From Arcobacter roscoffensis (GTDB taxonomy: Bacteria > Campylobacterota > Campylobacteria > Campylobacterales > Arcobacteraceae): a DNA stretch of 64,000 nt. The stretch spans positions 434,001 to 498,000 of the forward strand of contig NZ_CP100595.1 in the NCBI RefSeq assembly GCF_024267655.1, written 5' to 3'. Shown here piece after piece: positions 7,499-16,360 of this stretch. Each line of letters starts with the position of its first letter. Within the stretch, counting starts at the first letter, position 1. The notes under the pieces are model-generated. The model worked only from the letters and a program-made list of their open reading frames with translations, was not told the DNA's origin and ran no database searches. Made by a program: the position numbers and the translations under genes.

Positions 7499-9373
7499 AT
7501 GTGTACTAAAAATATCAAAATAACTACGTTATCTTTTTTCTTAGCAACAAGTTTAAATGCAATAACATTAAAAGAAACAGTTTTAAGCGTTATTGATAGT
7601 AATGCAGATGTATTATCCGAGAAGTTTAATAAAGAAGCATATAAAAAATATGTTGATGAAGAAAAAGGCGATTATTTACCTACTTTAGATTTAGATGCTT
7701 TTATTGAAGAATCAAAAACAACTTTAAATAGAGATAGTCAAGCTAATGATCCTACAACTGCAAAAAAAGATGGATGGAATGCTATTTTAAGATTTGAACA
7801 GGTTTTATATGATGGTGGAAGAACACCAAGTGAAGTAGAAGAGTTTAGACATAGTTATATATCAAATAAATATAGAAGTGATAGAAGAGTTGAAGAGATA
7901 GTTCGTAGTGCAGTTGATAGTTATTTGAATTTAGTAAAGTATCAAGAACTTATAGATATTTCAACTCATAGTGTAAATGTACATGATGACTATTTAGTGA
8001 TTGCTCAAGAAAAAGAAGAGATTAGTGGAGAAGTTTTAGAGAGCTATCAGGTTAATTCTAAAAAGCATTTTGTAATTGATAGACTAATGGAGCAAAAAAT
8101 TGATAATACAAATGCTTTAAACACTTATGAACAACTAACAAACCAAGAAATCTCTGGAAATATATGTAGACCAATTATAAATGAAAAGTTAATTCCTAAA
8201 ACTTTAGAAAAGACTATTGAAGAAACTATTAGAACTAATACAAAAATATTAGAAGTAATTTCAAAAGTAAAAGAACAAAGAGAAAATTATATTCAATCAA
8301 ATGCAGCAAATCTCCCAAATCTTAAATTTCAATGGCAAATGTCTTGGGATGATGATTTAGCTGAACCAGAAGATGGAAGAGAAGATATAAATAGAGTAAG
8401 ACTAATTTTAAATTGGAATTTATTTGAAGGTGGAAAAACAAAAATAGCAAAACAAAGAGAAGAGCTATTTTTAAAAGAACAACAAAAAGTATTGGATAAT
8501 ACAATAAAAGAAGTTGTTAATGAAGTTAAAACAAGTTATAAAAACTATTACGCAAAAAAAGCAAAAATAGAAAACCTAAAAAAATATGTTCAAGATAATA
8601 AAAATATTAAAGAAGTTTATTTAAAACAGTTAGAAGATGGAACAAGAACATTTATTGATATCTTAAATGCAGAATCTGAGTACTTTAGGTCTCAAATTGA
8701 TTCAATAGAAGAAGAGTATGAGCTTTTTGCTATTTACTATGATTTATTAATGCAAAGAAATATCCTATCAGATTCTATAATAAATTCAAAAATACAAGTG
8801 TGTCCTACTTTTGAAAGTATATCTGTAAAAGCAAAAGAGGATAAGAAAGTTAATAAAGAAAAAGAAGAAAAGTTAGATTCTGATTTAATAGATTTACTTG
8901 ATAATGGATTATCAGAGGAGAAAGAAGAAAAAAAACCTGAACTAAATAATACAAATTTAGATGAAGAGATAAATAACTTAATTTTCGAAGAAATACCAGC
9001 TTCTTATATTTCAAAAGATGAAAAAAGTGATAGTTTAAATTTAGAAGATGATTTACAAATAGAAGAAAAAAATAATGTTTTAATAGAAAACTCACCAATT
9101 CTTCAAGGAAAATATACAATTAATATCGCAACACTTAAAAGTGATGAAGATATACAAACATTTTTAACTAAAATGAAACTTGATAATAAAAATATTATTT
9201 TGTACAATACAAATAATAGAACAAAAGTTTTATATGGAAACTATGAAACCTCAAGTGAAGCTTTAGATAGTTTAAAAAAGTTTTCATTAGAGTTATTAGA
9301 AAAAAATGTATACATTGATACTTTAGAAAAGCATAGAAAAATATTAAAAAAATATAAAACTGTAAATAAGTAG
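7499..9373 (+). CDS. TolC-family outer-membrane channel of the T1SS with C-terminal SPOR-like domain
   Basis: A 624-residue protein starting with a signal peptide that probably ends at LNA (residue 21). Residues about 25-425 are an outer-membrane efflux channel (two OEP repeats; YDGGRTPSEVEE and NLFEGGKTKIAK are the typical strand-to-helix turns). Usual TolC length is 430-480, so about 190 residues are extra. These are an acidic low-complexity linker (about 430-535) and a domain beginning GKYTINIATLKSDED (about 537). Its beta-alpha-beta pattern and the VLYGNYETSSEAL segment look like a SPOR peptidoglycan-binding fold. It starts the secretion operon and ends 7 bp before the ABC transporter gene. 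SPOR domains bind glycan strands stripped of peptides, so the channel may be tied to the wall or division site. The SPOR call is by pattern only. Confidence 0.85.
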   Translation: MCTKNIKITTLSFFLATSLNAITLKETVLSVIDSNADVLSEKFNKEAYKKYVDEEKGDYLPTLDLDAFIEESKTTLNRDSQANDPTTAKKDGWNAILRFEQVLYDGGRTPSEVEEFRHSYISNKYRSDRRVEEIVRSAVDSYLNLVKYQELIDISTHSVNVHDDYLVIAQEKEEISGEVLESYQVNSKKHFVIDRLMEQKIDNTNALNTYEQLTNQEISGNICRPIINEKLIPKTLEKTIEETIRTNTKILEVISKVKEQRENYIQSNAANLPNLKFQWQMSWDDDLAEPEDGREDINRVRLILNWNLFEGGKTKIAKQREELFLKEQQKVLDNTIKEVVNEVKTSYKNYYAKKAKIENLKKYVQDNKNIKEVYLKQLEDGTRTFIDILNAESEYFRSQIDSIEEEYELFAIYYDLLMQRNILSDSIINSKIQVCPTFESISVKAKEDKKVNKEKEEKLDSDLIDLLDNGLSEEKEEKKPELNNTNLDEEINNLIFEEIPASYISKDEKSDSLNLEDDLQIEEKNNVLIENSPILQGKYTINIATLKSDEDIQTFLTKMKLDNKNIILYNTNNRTKVLYGNYETSSEALDSLKKFSLELLEKNVYIDTLEKHRKILKKYKTVNK

Positions 9374-9380
9374 GGAAGTA

Positions 9381-11540
9381 ATGGGTGAGAATATAAATAC
9401 ACAAGATAGTGATTTATTAAAAGAAAAAAGAAAAGTCGATTGTTTATTAGAGTGTTTACTTTTTCTATCAAAGTATCACCAAAGAGCTGTTTCAAAAGAA
9501 GCATTAGCCTATGGTCTTGGAATACATGGTGAGGTTTTAAATCAAAGTAACTTCATATCATCTGCTAAAAAAATAGGTTTAATCTCAAAGCCTTCTCAAA
9601 GAGCAAATATTAAAGATATTGATAGATTAGCACTACCTGCTGTTATTTACACTCAAAATAATTGTGCAGCTGTTTTACTTGATTATGATGAACAATCAAA
9701 TAGCGCAACTGCAATCTTTCCTGAAATAAGTCAAGGTGAAACAAAAGTAAGCCTTGATGAACTTGAAAAAAGATATACAGGTAAATGTATCATTATAAAA
9801 CCAGCATATAATTTTGAAAATAGAGTAAGCAAAGGCGTAAAAATAGAGCAACCTAAAAAATGGTTTTGGGGTGCAATGAAAAGAAACAAAGATTTATATA
9901 TTAAAGTTATTATTGCTTCAATTTTTATTAATATTTTTGTAATTGCTACACCTTTATTTATTATGAATGTATATGACAGAATTTTACCAAATAATGCTAT
10001 TGAAACTTTATGGGCATTGGCAATTGGTATTTTTGTTGTAATGACTTTTGACTTTATACTAAAAATTATTAGATCAAAATATCTAGCAAAAGCTTCAAAG
10101 AAAGCTGATATTATTATGTCAAATAAAATATTTGACCAATTACTAAATATTAGACTTGACCAAAGACCTGCTTCTACAGGTATGTTTGTAAATAGGCTTC
10201 AATCTTTTCAAGCTATTAGGGATTTTTTTGGTACAGCAACTATTGCGACTATAGTAGATATTCCATTTTTATTTATATTTATAGCAATAATCTTTTATAT
10301 CGGTGGTCCTTTAGGTTGGATTACTGTTGCAACTTTAGTTATAGCTATACTTTTCTCACTTATTATGCAAAAGCCAATTCAAAAGTATGTTAAACAATCT
10401 TCAAAGGAAGAACAATTAAAGCATACTACCTTAAATGAAACAGTATCCGGTTTAGAAATAATTAAAAGTGTAAGAGGGCAAAATAGAATGAAAGCCCATT
10501 GGGATAAATCAATTGGTCAAACAGTATATTTTAATGAACAATCACAAGAATTATCTCAAATAACTTCATACTTTACGTCATTTATCTCTCAATTATCAAA
10601 TATATTTATTATTATTGGTGGGGTTTATTTAGCAAGTACAGGTGATTTAACAATGGGTGGTATAGTTGCTGCTATGCTTTTAAATAGAAGAGCAATTTCT
10701 CCTGTATCTCAAATAGTAAATATGGTTTTAAGATATGATAAAACAGTATTAGCTTTAGACAACATAGACAAAATAATGCAAATGGAAGTTGAAAGAGAGA
10801 ATAAAGTATATTTAAGTAGACCTGATTTAAAGGGTGAAATAGAGTTTAAAGATATTACATTTTCATATAAAGATAAGAACTATGAAGTTCTTAAAAATAT
10901 TAATTTAAAGATTAAACAAGGTGAAAAAATTGCTATTTTAGGAAGAATAGGTTCTGGAAAATCAACTTTAGTAAAACTTCTTCAAAATTTATATGTACCT
11001 AAAAAAGGTTCAATCTTAATCGAGAAAACTGATGTAAGACAAATTGATCCTGTTGATTTAAGAAGGTCAATAGGTGTTGTTCCTCAAGAACCATTTTTAT
11101 TTATGGGGAGTGTAAAAGACAACATTACAATTGGTGAACCATTTGCTACAGATGAAGAGATTTTAAAGGCTTCTAAAATCGCTGGTGTTCATGAATTTTT
11201 AGGTAAACATGAATCAGGTTATGATTTCATGCTAGGTGAAAGAGGAGAAGGTTTAAGTGGTGGAGAAATACAATCTATCACATTAGCAAGAGCCTTAGTT
11301 AGTAATCCAGATATTATGATTTTAGATGAACCAACAAACTCTATGGATAAACAAACTGAAAAACAGTTTATTAACAAACTTCATAATATTTTAGATGATC
11401 AAACTGTAATTGTTGTTACTCATAAAACATCAATGCTTGCACTTGTTGATAGAATAATTGTTTTAGATGACGGTAAGATTATAGCTGATGGCCCTAAAGA
11501 GAAAATTATTGCTTCAAAAAAGGAATCAAATGAAAAATGA
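9381..11540 (+). CDS. Type I secretion ABC transporter (permease-ATPase) with C39-like domain
   Basis: A 719-residue LapB/RtxB-type exporter. Residues 1-145 form a C39-peptidase-like domain. It lacks the catalytic Cys in the usual N-terminal position, so it should bind rather than cut substrate. A six-helix transmembrane domain spans about 165-450. The ATPase has Walker A GRIGSGKST (about 520), signature LSGGEIQ (about 624) and Walker B IMILDEPTN, followed by the H-loop VVTHKT. It would energise export of the giant acidic protein through the HlyD and TolC partners encoded on either side. The gene overlaps hlyD by 11 bp. Confidence 0.92.
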   Translation: MGENINTQDSDLLKEKRKVDCLLECLLFLSKYHQRAVSKEALAYGLGIHGEVLNQSNFISSAKKIGLISKPSQRANIKDIDRLALPAVIYTQNNCAAVLLDYDEQSNSATAIFPEISQGETKVSLDELEKRYTGKCIIIKPAYNFENRVSKGVKIEQPKKWFWGAMKRNKDLYIKVIIASIFINIFVIATPLFIMNVYDRILPNNAIETLWALAIGIFVVMTFDFILKIIRSKYLAKASKKADIIMSNKIFDQLLNIRLDQRPASTGMFVNRLQSFQAIRDFFGTATIATIVDIPFLFIFIAIIFYIGGPLGWITVATLVIAILFSLIMQKPIQKYVKQSSKEEQLKHTTLNETVSGLEIIKSVRGQNRMKAHWDKSIGQTVYFNEQSQELSQITSYFTSFISQLSNIFIIIGGVYLASTGDLTMGGIVAAMLLNRRAISPVSQIVNMVLRYDKTVLALDNIDKIMQMEVERENKVYLSRPDLKGEIEFKDITFSYKDKNYEVLKNINLKIKQGEKIAILGRIGSGKSTLVKLLQNLYVPKKGSILIEKTDVRQIDPVDLRRSIGVVPQEPFLFMGSVKDNITIGEPFATDEEILKASKIAGVHEFLGKHESGYDFMLGERGEGLSGGEIQSITLARALVSNPDIMILDEPTNSMDKQTEKQFINKLHNILDDQTVIVVTHKTSMLALVDRIIVLDDGKIIADGPKEKIIASKKESNEK

Positions 11541-12867
11541 TGTAAGTTTTGTTCATAGCCTTTATGGTCAAGCAAATGAAAAAGTTAAGTTAAAAGTTGA
11601 TTTAGTTTTTTTTGCAATTATTCTTTTTGTAACTTGTATGATAGTTTGGGCAAGTTTTGCCCAAGTTGATGAATTAGCAAGAGGTGAAGGTAAAGTAATT
11701 CCTTCTTCTAAAATACAAACTATCCAGTCTTTAGATGGCGGCTTAATTGAAGACATTTTAGTAAAAAGTGGAGATAAAGTAAAAATAGAACAAGCTTTAG
11801 TAAAAATAGATACAACAAGATTTCAAGCAACATTTGAAGAGAATAAAGAGAGTTATAATCAATGGCTAACAATGGTAGAGAGATTAAAACTTGAAGCAAA
11901 TATAGATATAAGTAAAAAAATACCAAAATTAAACTTTTCTAAAAAAGTAAAAGAGATTGGTAAAGGATATTTAGAGTCACAAAGAAAGCTTTATGAAAAT
12001 AGAATTGATGAGCTTAAAACGTCATTAAAAGTTTTTGATTCACAAATTAATCAAAAAAGACAAGAGTTAGCAGAAACTAAATCTAAAATATCTCAAGGAA
12101 GAACAAATTTAAAACTAATAAAAGCTCAAAGAGCTACTGTAAAAAGAATGGTTGAATCAGGTTCAAAATCAAGAATTGAGTTAATCACTGTTGAAAAAGA
12201 GTATCAGCAAACAAGAGGAGACTTAAGAACATTTAATCTTACAGTGCCGAAGATACAGTATGCAATAACAGAAGCAAAAGAGAAGAAACAACAAAGGGTA
12301 AAAGAATTTAGAACTGAAGCCTCAAAAGAGTTAGAGAGGATTTTAGTTGAGATAAAAAAAGTAGAAGCAAGACTTGTTGCGGATACTGATAAGATAGAAA
12401 AAACTGTAATAAAATCAAATGTAAATGGTACTGTAAAAGAGATTTATATGAACACTATTGGTGGGGTTGTAAAATCAGGTGTTACTTTAATGGATATTAT
12501 TCCTGATAGTAAAAACTTGTTAGTTGAAGCAAAAATTGATCCTAAAGATATTGCTTTTATTAATCCTAGCCAAGATGTTATGATTAAACTTACAGCTTAT
12601 GATTACTCTATTTATGGGGGATTAGATGGTAAGATAGTTGAAATTTCAGCTGATAGTATTGTAGATAAAGACTCAAAAGATGGAAAAAGTTATTATAAAG
12701 TAATACTTGAAACAGATAAAAACTATTTAGAAAAAGATGGTGAAAAACACCCAATTATTCCAGGAATGATTGCAAGAGTAGATATTGTAACAGGTAAAAA
12801 AACAATAATGGATTTTATTTTAAAACCAATTTTAAAAGTTAAAGAAAACTCTTTAAGTGAAAAGTAG
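11530..12867 (+). CDS. HlyD-family periplasmic adaptor of the T1SS
   Basis: A 445-residue membrane fusion protein. The ATG at 11530 is chosen because AAGGA lies just upstream and the N-terminus MKNDVSFVHSLYGQ fits the family; an ATG at 11488 would overlap the ABC gene by 53 bp and adds 14 atypical residues. One transmembrane helix (about 25-45) is followed by a biotinyl-lipoyl half-motif (KIQTIQSLDGGLIEDILVKSGD), a long coiled-coil hairpin (about 100-285), the second lipoyl half (IKSNVNGTVKEI) and a beta-barrel domain ending GMIARVDIVTGK. That end is the classic HlyD signature. It bridges the inner-membrane transporter to the TolC-like channel. Confidence 0.92.
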   Translation: MKNDVSFVHSLYGQANEKVKLKVDLVFFAIILFVTCMIVWASFAQVDELARGEGKVIPSSKIQTIQSLDGGLIEDILVKSGDKVKIEQALVKIDTTRFQATFEENKESYNQWLTMVERLKLEANIDISKKIPKLNFSKKVKEIGKGYLESQRKLYENRIDELKTSLKVFDSQINQKRQELAETKSKISQGRTNLKLIKAQRATVKRMVESGSKSRIELITVEKEYQQTRGDLRTFNLTVPKIQYAITEAKEKKQQRVKEFRTEASKELERILVEIKKVEARLVADTDKIEKTVIKSNVNGTVKEIYMNTIGGVVKSGVTLMDIIPDSKNLLVEAKIDPKDIAFINPSQDVMIKLTAYDYSIYGGLDGKIVEISADSIVDKDSKDGKSYYKVILETDKNYLEKDGEKHPIIPGMIARVDIVTGKKTIMDFILKPILKVKENSLSEK

Positions 12868-12880
12868 TAGAAGGATTAGT

Positions 12881-14209
12881 ATGAAAAAAACTTTATTAGT
12901 AATAGTAGCAATTTTTTTATTTTTAACAGGTTGTTCTTTTAGTCAAAATAGTTCAAATATTAAAATAGAAAACAAAGTTGACGAATTACAAGACTTTATA
13001 GGTGAAACACCATTGCATGATGCAGTTCGTGCAAAAGATATTAATCAGGTAAGAAAACTTCTAAAAAGTAATATAGAAGTAAATCTAAAAGATAAATATG
13101 GTTATACGGCACTTCATTTATCAGCAAGATTAGATGAACTAGAAATTGCAAAATTTTTAGTAAAAAATGGTGCAACTGTAAACAGTATAGATATATTTAA
13201 AGATACTCCTTTACTAGATTCAACACGAAATAGTACAAATACAATGTCTAAATTTCTTATCTGTAATGGTGCAAAGAAGAGTGTAAAAGATAGACATTCT
13301 ATGACACCTTTACATAATACTTCAAAAAATAGTGATATTTTTATAATGAAGATGATTCAAACAAATGATATATCAAAAATGTGTGAAAATCTTGATATTA
13401 CACTTGACTATTACAGTGCTGATGAAAATAAAATTTGTGGTTCAATTATTAAAGGTGTAGCTACTAAAGTTAAACTTACTATAGTAAATGAAAATGTTGA
13501 AAACACAGAGCCTTTTGGTACTTATGAATCAAAAATTGCAGATAGCAAATATTGTGCATTTTTAGATAAAACTTTAGATATGTCAGAATCTTATCTTATT
13601 ACTGCTATTGGAACAAATACAGTAGATAAAGATATAGAAATTGCAAATTTAGCAGATTTAATAAAAGAGGAAGAGCCTTTAGTTGAAGAGGTACCAACTA
13701 AGTTTATTTCTGGTTTATACGAAGATTTAATGGAAGAGTTTAAAGATGATTTTGAACCATGGAATGCAAAACTTGAAAAAGATGGATTAATTTTTAGATT
13801 TATGAAACCAAGTGTTTTATTTACTAAGGGAAGTAGTGATTTAAAAGAGTCATACAAAAATATACTTGATGACTTTTTCCCAAGATATTTAAAGGTTTTA
13901 AATAAATATAAAAATGAAATTGCTGAAGTTAGAGTTGAAGGTCATACATCATCTGAATATAGTAGTGTTAAAACATTAGAACAAAAATATATGAAAAATA
14001 AAATACTTTCGCAAAAAAGAGCAAAACAAGTTCTTGATTATACTTTAAATATGCAAGAAAAAAAAGTTCTTGAAAATAAAGAGTGGCTAGATACACTTTA
14101 TAACTCTTATGGAATGTCATCAGATAATCTAATTTTAGATGAAAATGGAATTGAAGATAAAAATGCATCAAGAAGAGTTGAGTTTAATATAGAAAAGATC
14201 ATGGAATAA
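12881..14209 (+). CDS. Ankyrin-repeat OmpA-family lipoprotein
   Basis: A 442-residue lipoprotein. The start at 12881 is preferred over 12857 because AAGGATT lies upstream and it gives a clean lipoprotein signal, FLFLTGC, with Cys18 as lipidation site. Residues about 40-165 contain four ankyrin-like repeats (TPLHDAV, TALHLSA, TPLLDST, TPLHNTS). A middle region with three cysteines follows, then a C-terminal OmpA-like peptidoglycan-binding domain (about 300-442: VLFTKGSSDLKE, VRVEGHTSSE, SQKRAKQVLDY, ASRRVEFNI). OmpA-family proteins accompany LapA-type secretion operons in other bacteria. This one may anchor the machinery or surface substrate to the cell wall. The ankyrin fusion is unusual. It is 13 bp after hlyD. 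Confidence 0.82.
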   Translation: MKKTLLVIVAIFLFLTGCSFSQNSSNIKIENKVDELQDFIGETPLHDAVRAKDINQVRKLLKSNIEVNLKDKYGYTALHLSARLDELEIAKFLVKNGATVNSIDIFKDTPLLDSTRNSTNTMSKFLICNGAKKSVKDRHSMTPLHNTSKNSDIFIMKMIQTNDISKMCENLDITLDYYSADENKICGSIIKGVATKVKLTIVNENVENTEPFGTYESKIADSKYCAFLDKTLDMSESYLITAIGTNTVDKDIEIANLADLIKEEEPLVEEVPTKFISGLYEDLMEEFKDDFEPWNAKLEKDGLIFRFMKPSVLFTKGSSDLKESYKNILDDFFPRYLKVLNKYKNEIAEVRVEGHTSSEYSSVKTLEQKYMKNKILSQKRAKQVLDYTLNMQEKKVLENKEWLDTLYNSYGMSSDNLILDENGIEDKNASRRVEFNIEKIME

Positions 14210-14218
14210 GGCAAAGTT

Positions 14219-14980
14219 ATGAAAAAAACATTTTATATAATACCTTTAGTTCTTTTAATATTTACAGCTTGTAGTAACAAAGAGTATACAACAGCTGTAA
14301 CAGTAAAAGATAAAGATGGTCTTATAAATAACAAAGGAGAACTTCTTGTAAAGCCTGTTTATGAAAAAGTATATTTTTTAGATAATATGACTTCAAATAG
14401 ATATGAACATCCTAATTATGTTAATTTCCATTGGCTTCATTTAAATGAAAAAAAGTTTGCTGTTGTTAAAAACATTGATGGAAAATATGGAATTGTTGAT
14501 AGACAAGGAAACTTGAAGTTAAAAGTAGTCTATGACTCTATTGGAAATTTTTTTAATGCTTATGCTAAAATCGAATTTAATGGTAAATATGGTCTTATAG
14601 ATGAAGAGTTTAACATAGTTTTAAAACCTATATATGATGGTGTTAGAGATGTAATTGATAGTTCAATAATTGTAAAAAATTATGAAAAAAACGAAAAAGT
14701 TCAATATGGATGTATAAATAGTAAAGATATGTCTTTAGTTTTACCTTTAGATTATGATATGATTTTTTTATCTAGCGAAGATAGAATGAGAGTTCAAAAA
14801 GATAATAAGTGGGGTTTTATAGATACTAAATGTAAACTAATTACTAAAATAAAATATGATAAAGTTGGAGATTTTTCTAATTCTGTAGCTAAAGTTCAAA
14901 AAGATAAACTCTGGACATATATAAATAAAGATGGTAAAGAATTAAATAGTATTATATTTGAAAACGCAGATAACTTTTAG
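14219..14980 (+). CDS. WG-repeat lipoprotein
   Basis: A 253-residue protein with a lipoprotein signal (LLIFTAC, Cys18). It contains about five WG-type repeats, seen as DGLINNKGELLVKPVYE, GKYGIVDRQGNLKLK, GKYGLIDEEFNIVLKPIYD, NKWGFIDTKCKLITK and LWTYINKDGKEL. WG repeats form small beta units found in secreted and envelope proteins of unknown function. It is the last gene of the secretion operon, 9 bp after the OmpA gene. It probably sits in the outer membrane, where it could contact the exported protein; that role is a guess from position. Confidence 0.8.
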   Translation: MKKTFYIIPLVLLIFTACSNKEYTTAVTVKDKDGLINNKGELLVKPVYEKVYFLDNMTSNRYEHPNYVNFHWLHLNEKKFAVVKNIDGKYGIVDRQGNLKLKVVYDSIGNFFNAYAKIEFNGKYGLIDEEFNIVLKPIYDGVRDVIDSSIIVKNYEKNEKVQYGCINSKDMSLVLPLDYDMIFLSSEDRMRVQKDNKWGFIDTKCKLITKIKYDKVGDFSNSVAKVQKDKLWTYINKDGKELNSIIFENADNF

Positions 14981-14985
14981 TTATC
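14969..14985. terminator. Small hairpin between convergent genes
   Basis: GATAAC, a TTTTA loop and GTTATC form a 6-bp stem over the end of the WG-repeat gene and the stop of the convergent cyclase gene. The stem is short and has only a weak T run, so termination here is tentative. Confidence 0.35.
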
Positions 14986-16349
14986 TAGTTTTCTTGCTCA
15001 AAAAGTTCATTTATATACTCTATCTCAACTCTATTTCTTCCATTTGATTTTGCTTTATAAAGTGCTTCATCTACTCTTTTGAATAAAACTTCTTTTTCTT
15101 CACCTTTGTGAAATTGACTAACTCCAATAGAGCAAGTAATATTACCAATTTCTTCAAATTTATGTTTTTCCACAGTTGCACGAAGCTTTTGGGCTACGAA
15201 CATAGCTTGTTCTATATTTGTTTGAGGAAGCATAAGTACAAACTCTTCACCACCCCATCTAGCAACAATATCACAGTCTCTTGAACAAACAGTAAGTATT
15301 TTAGCTACTTCTTTTAGTACTTTATCTCCTATTAGATGACCGTAAGTATCATTTACATTTTTAAAGTAGTCTATATCAAGTAACATAATAGATAAAACTT
15401 GATTATCATATCTATTTGTTTTTTTTATTTCATACTCTAAATAAGAATCAAATTTTTGTCTATTATAAATTTTTGTAAGAAAATCATAAGAGGCTTTTTC
15501 TTCAAGTTTTGAAGTTTTTGATAATAACTCTTCATTTATCTTAGAGATTTTATTTCCCTCTTCTTTTATAAAATCAATCCATTTATTATATACAATTCTT
15601 AGTAATTCTTTTTGCGTTAAAATTCCTACAAGTTTGTTTTCATCATCTGTTACAACTATTCTTTTAAAGTGTTTATCTTGTATAAAATCAAGTGCATCAG
15701 AAATGGTTGCATTTTCATTTAAAGTATAAACAGGTTGACTCATATACTCTTTTATGGGAAGCTTTAAATCAGAGTTTTTATGAACAAGATTTATAAAATC
15801 TTTTGTTGTATATATTCCAATAGGATATTGCTCATTATTTATGATAATCACAGAATCACTATGATTATCTCTCATAAGCTCAATTGTGTGTAAAGTTGTA
15901 GTGTTTTCATAAGTTGTTACAGCTTTATACTGCAAGATAAGTTTTGCAATTGTTTGCTTTTTTATTAGAATTTTTGGGTCAATATTATTGATTATATCAC
16001 TATATGAAAGAATACCAAGTATTTCATTTTTATCTAAAATAATCATATATCTATCTGTAATATCAACTTCATTTAAAACATTTAGAATGCTTAAGTCTTT
16101 TTGTACCACTTTCGCTTTTGGTAAATCAAGCTCTTTTAGTGAAATGTTTTGGTCTATTGAACCTAATTTATAATCAATTAGATGATCAATTGTAAGCATA
16201 AAATATTTATGTTTTTCTTCTACAGTGTCAGAAACTACTATATTTCTTATATTAGCATCAGCCATTTTTTTTATGGCTTCTTCTAATGTAGAGTTTCTGT
16301 CAATTAAGACAACTTTTTTTATAGCAATTTCTTCAACTGTAGGCATCAT
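14985..16349 (-). CDS. CBS-domain diguanylate cyclase
   Basis: A 454-residue cytoplasmic protein. The first ~270 residues hold four CBS motifs in two Bateman pairs, which usually bind adenine nucleotides. A short coiled coil and a GGDEF domain follow. The active-site motif is RWGGEEF (about residue 360). An RxxD inhibitory site (RDCD) lies five residues before GGEEF, so product feedback is expected. It should make cyclic di-GMP from two GTP, possibly gated by nucleotide levels sensed by the CBS pairs. The start lies 11 bp after trpS with a good AAGGA site, so the two are probably co-transcribed. Confidence 0.9.
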   Translation of the reverse strand: MMPTVEEIAIKKVVLIDRNSTLEEAIKKMADANIRNIVVSDTVEEKHKYFMLTIDHLIDYKLGSIDQNISLKELDLPKAKVVQKDLSILNVLNEVDITDRYMIILDKNEILGILSYSDIINNIDPKILIKKQTIAKLILQYKAVTTYENTTTLHTIELMRDNHSDSVIIINNEQYPIGIYTTKDFINLVHKNSDLKLPIKEYMSQPVYTLNENATISDALDFIQDKHFKRIVVTDDENKLVGILTQKELLRIVYNKWIDFIKEEGNKISKINEELLSKTSKLEEKASYDFLTKIYNRQKFDSYLEYEIKKTNRYDNQVLSIMLLDIDYFKNVNDTYGHLIGDKVLKEVAKILTVCSRDCDIVARWGGEEFVLMLPQTNIEQAMFVAQKLRATVEKHKFEEIGNITCSIGVSQFHKGEEKEVLFKRVDEALYKAKSNGRNRVEIEYINELFEQEN

Positions 16350-16360
16350 ACTTTAAATCC

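Noticed and set aside
11488-11530. Earlier start for hlyD
   Set aside because: It adds 14 atypical residues and a longer overlap; ATG 11530 has AAGGA upstream and a family-like N-terminus.
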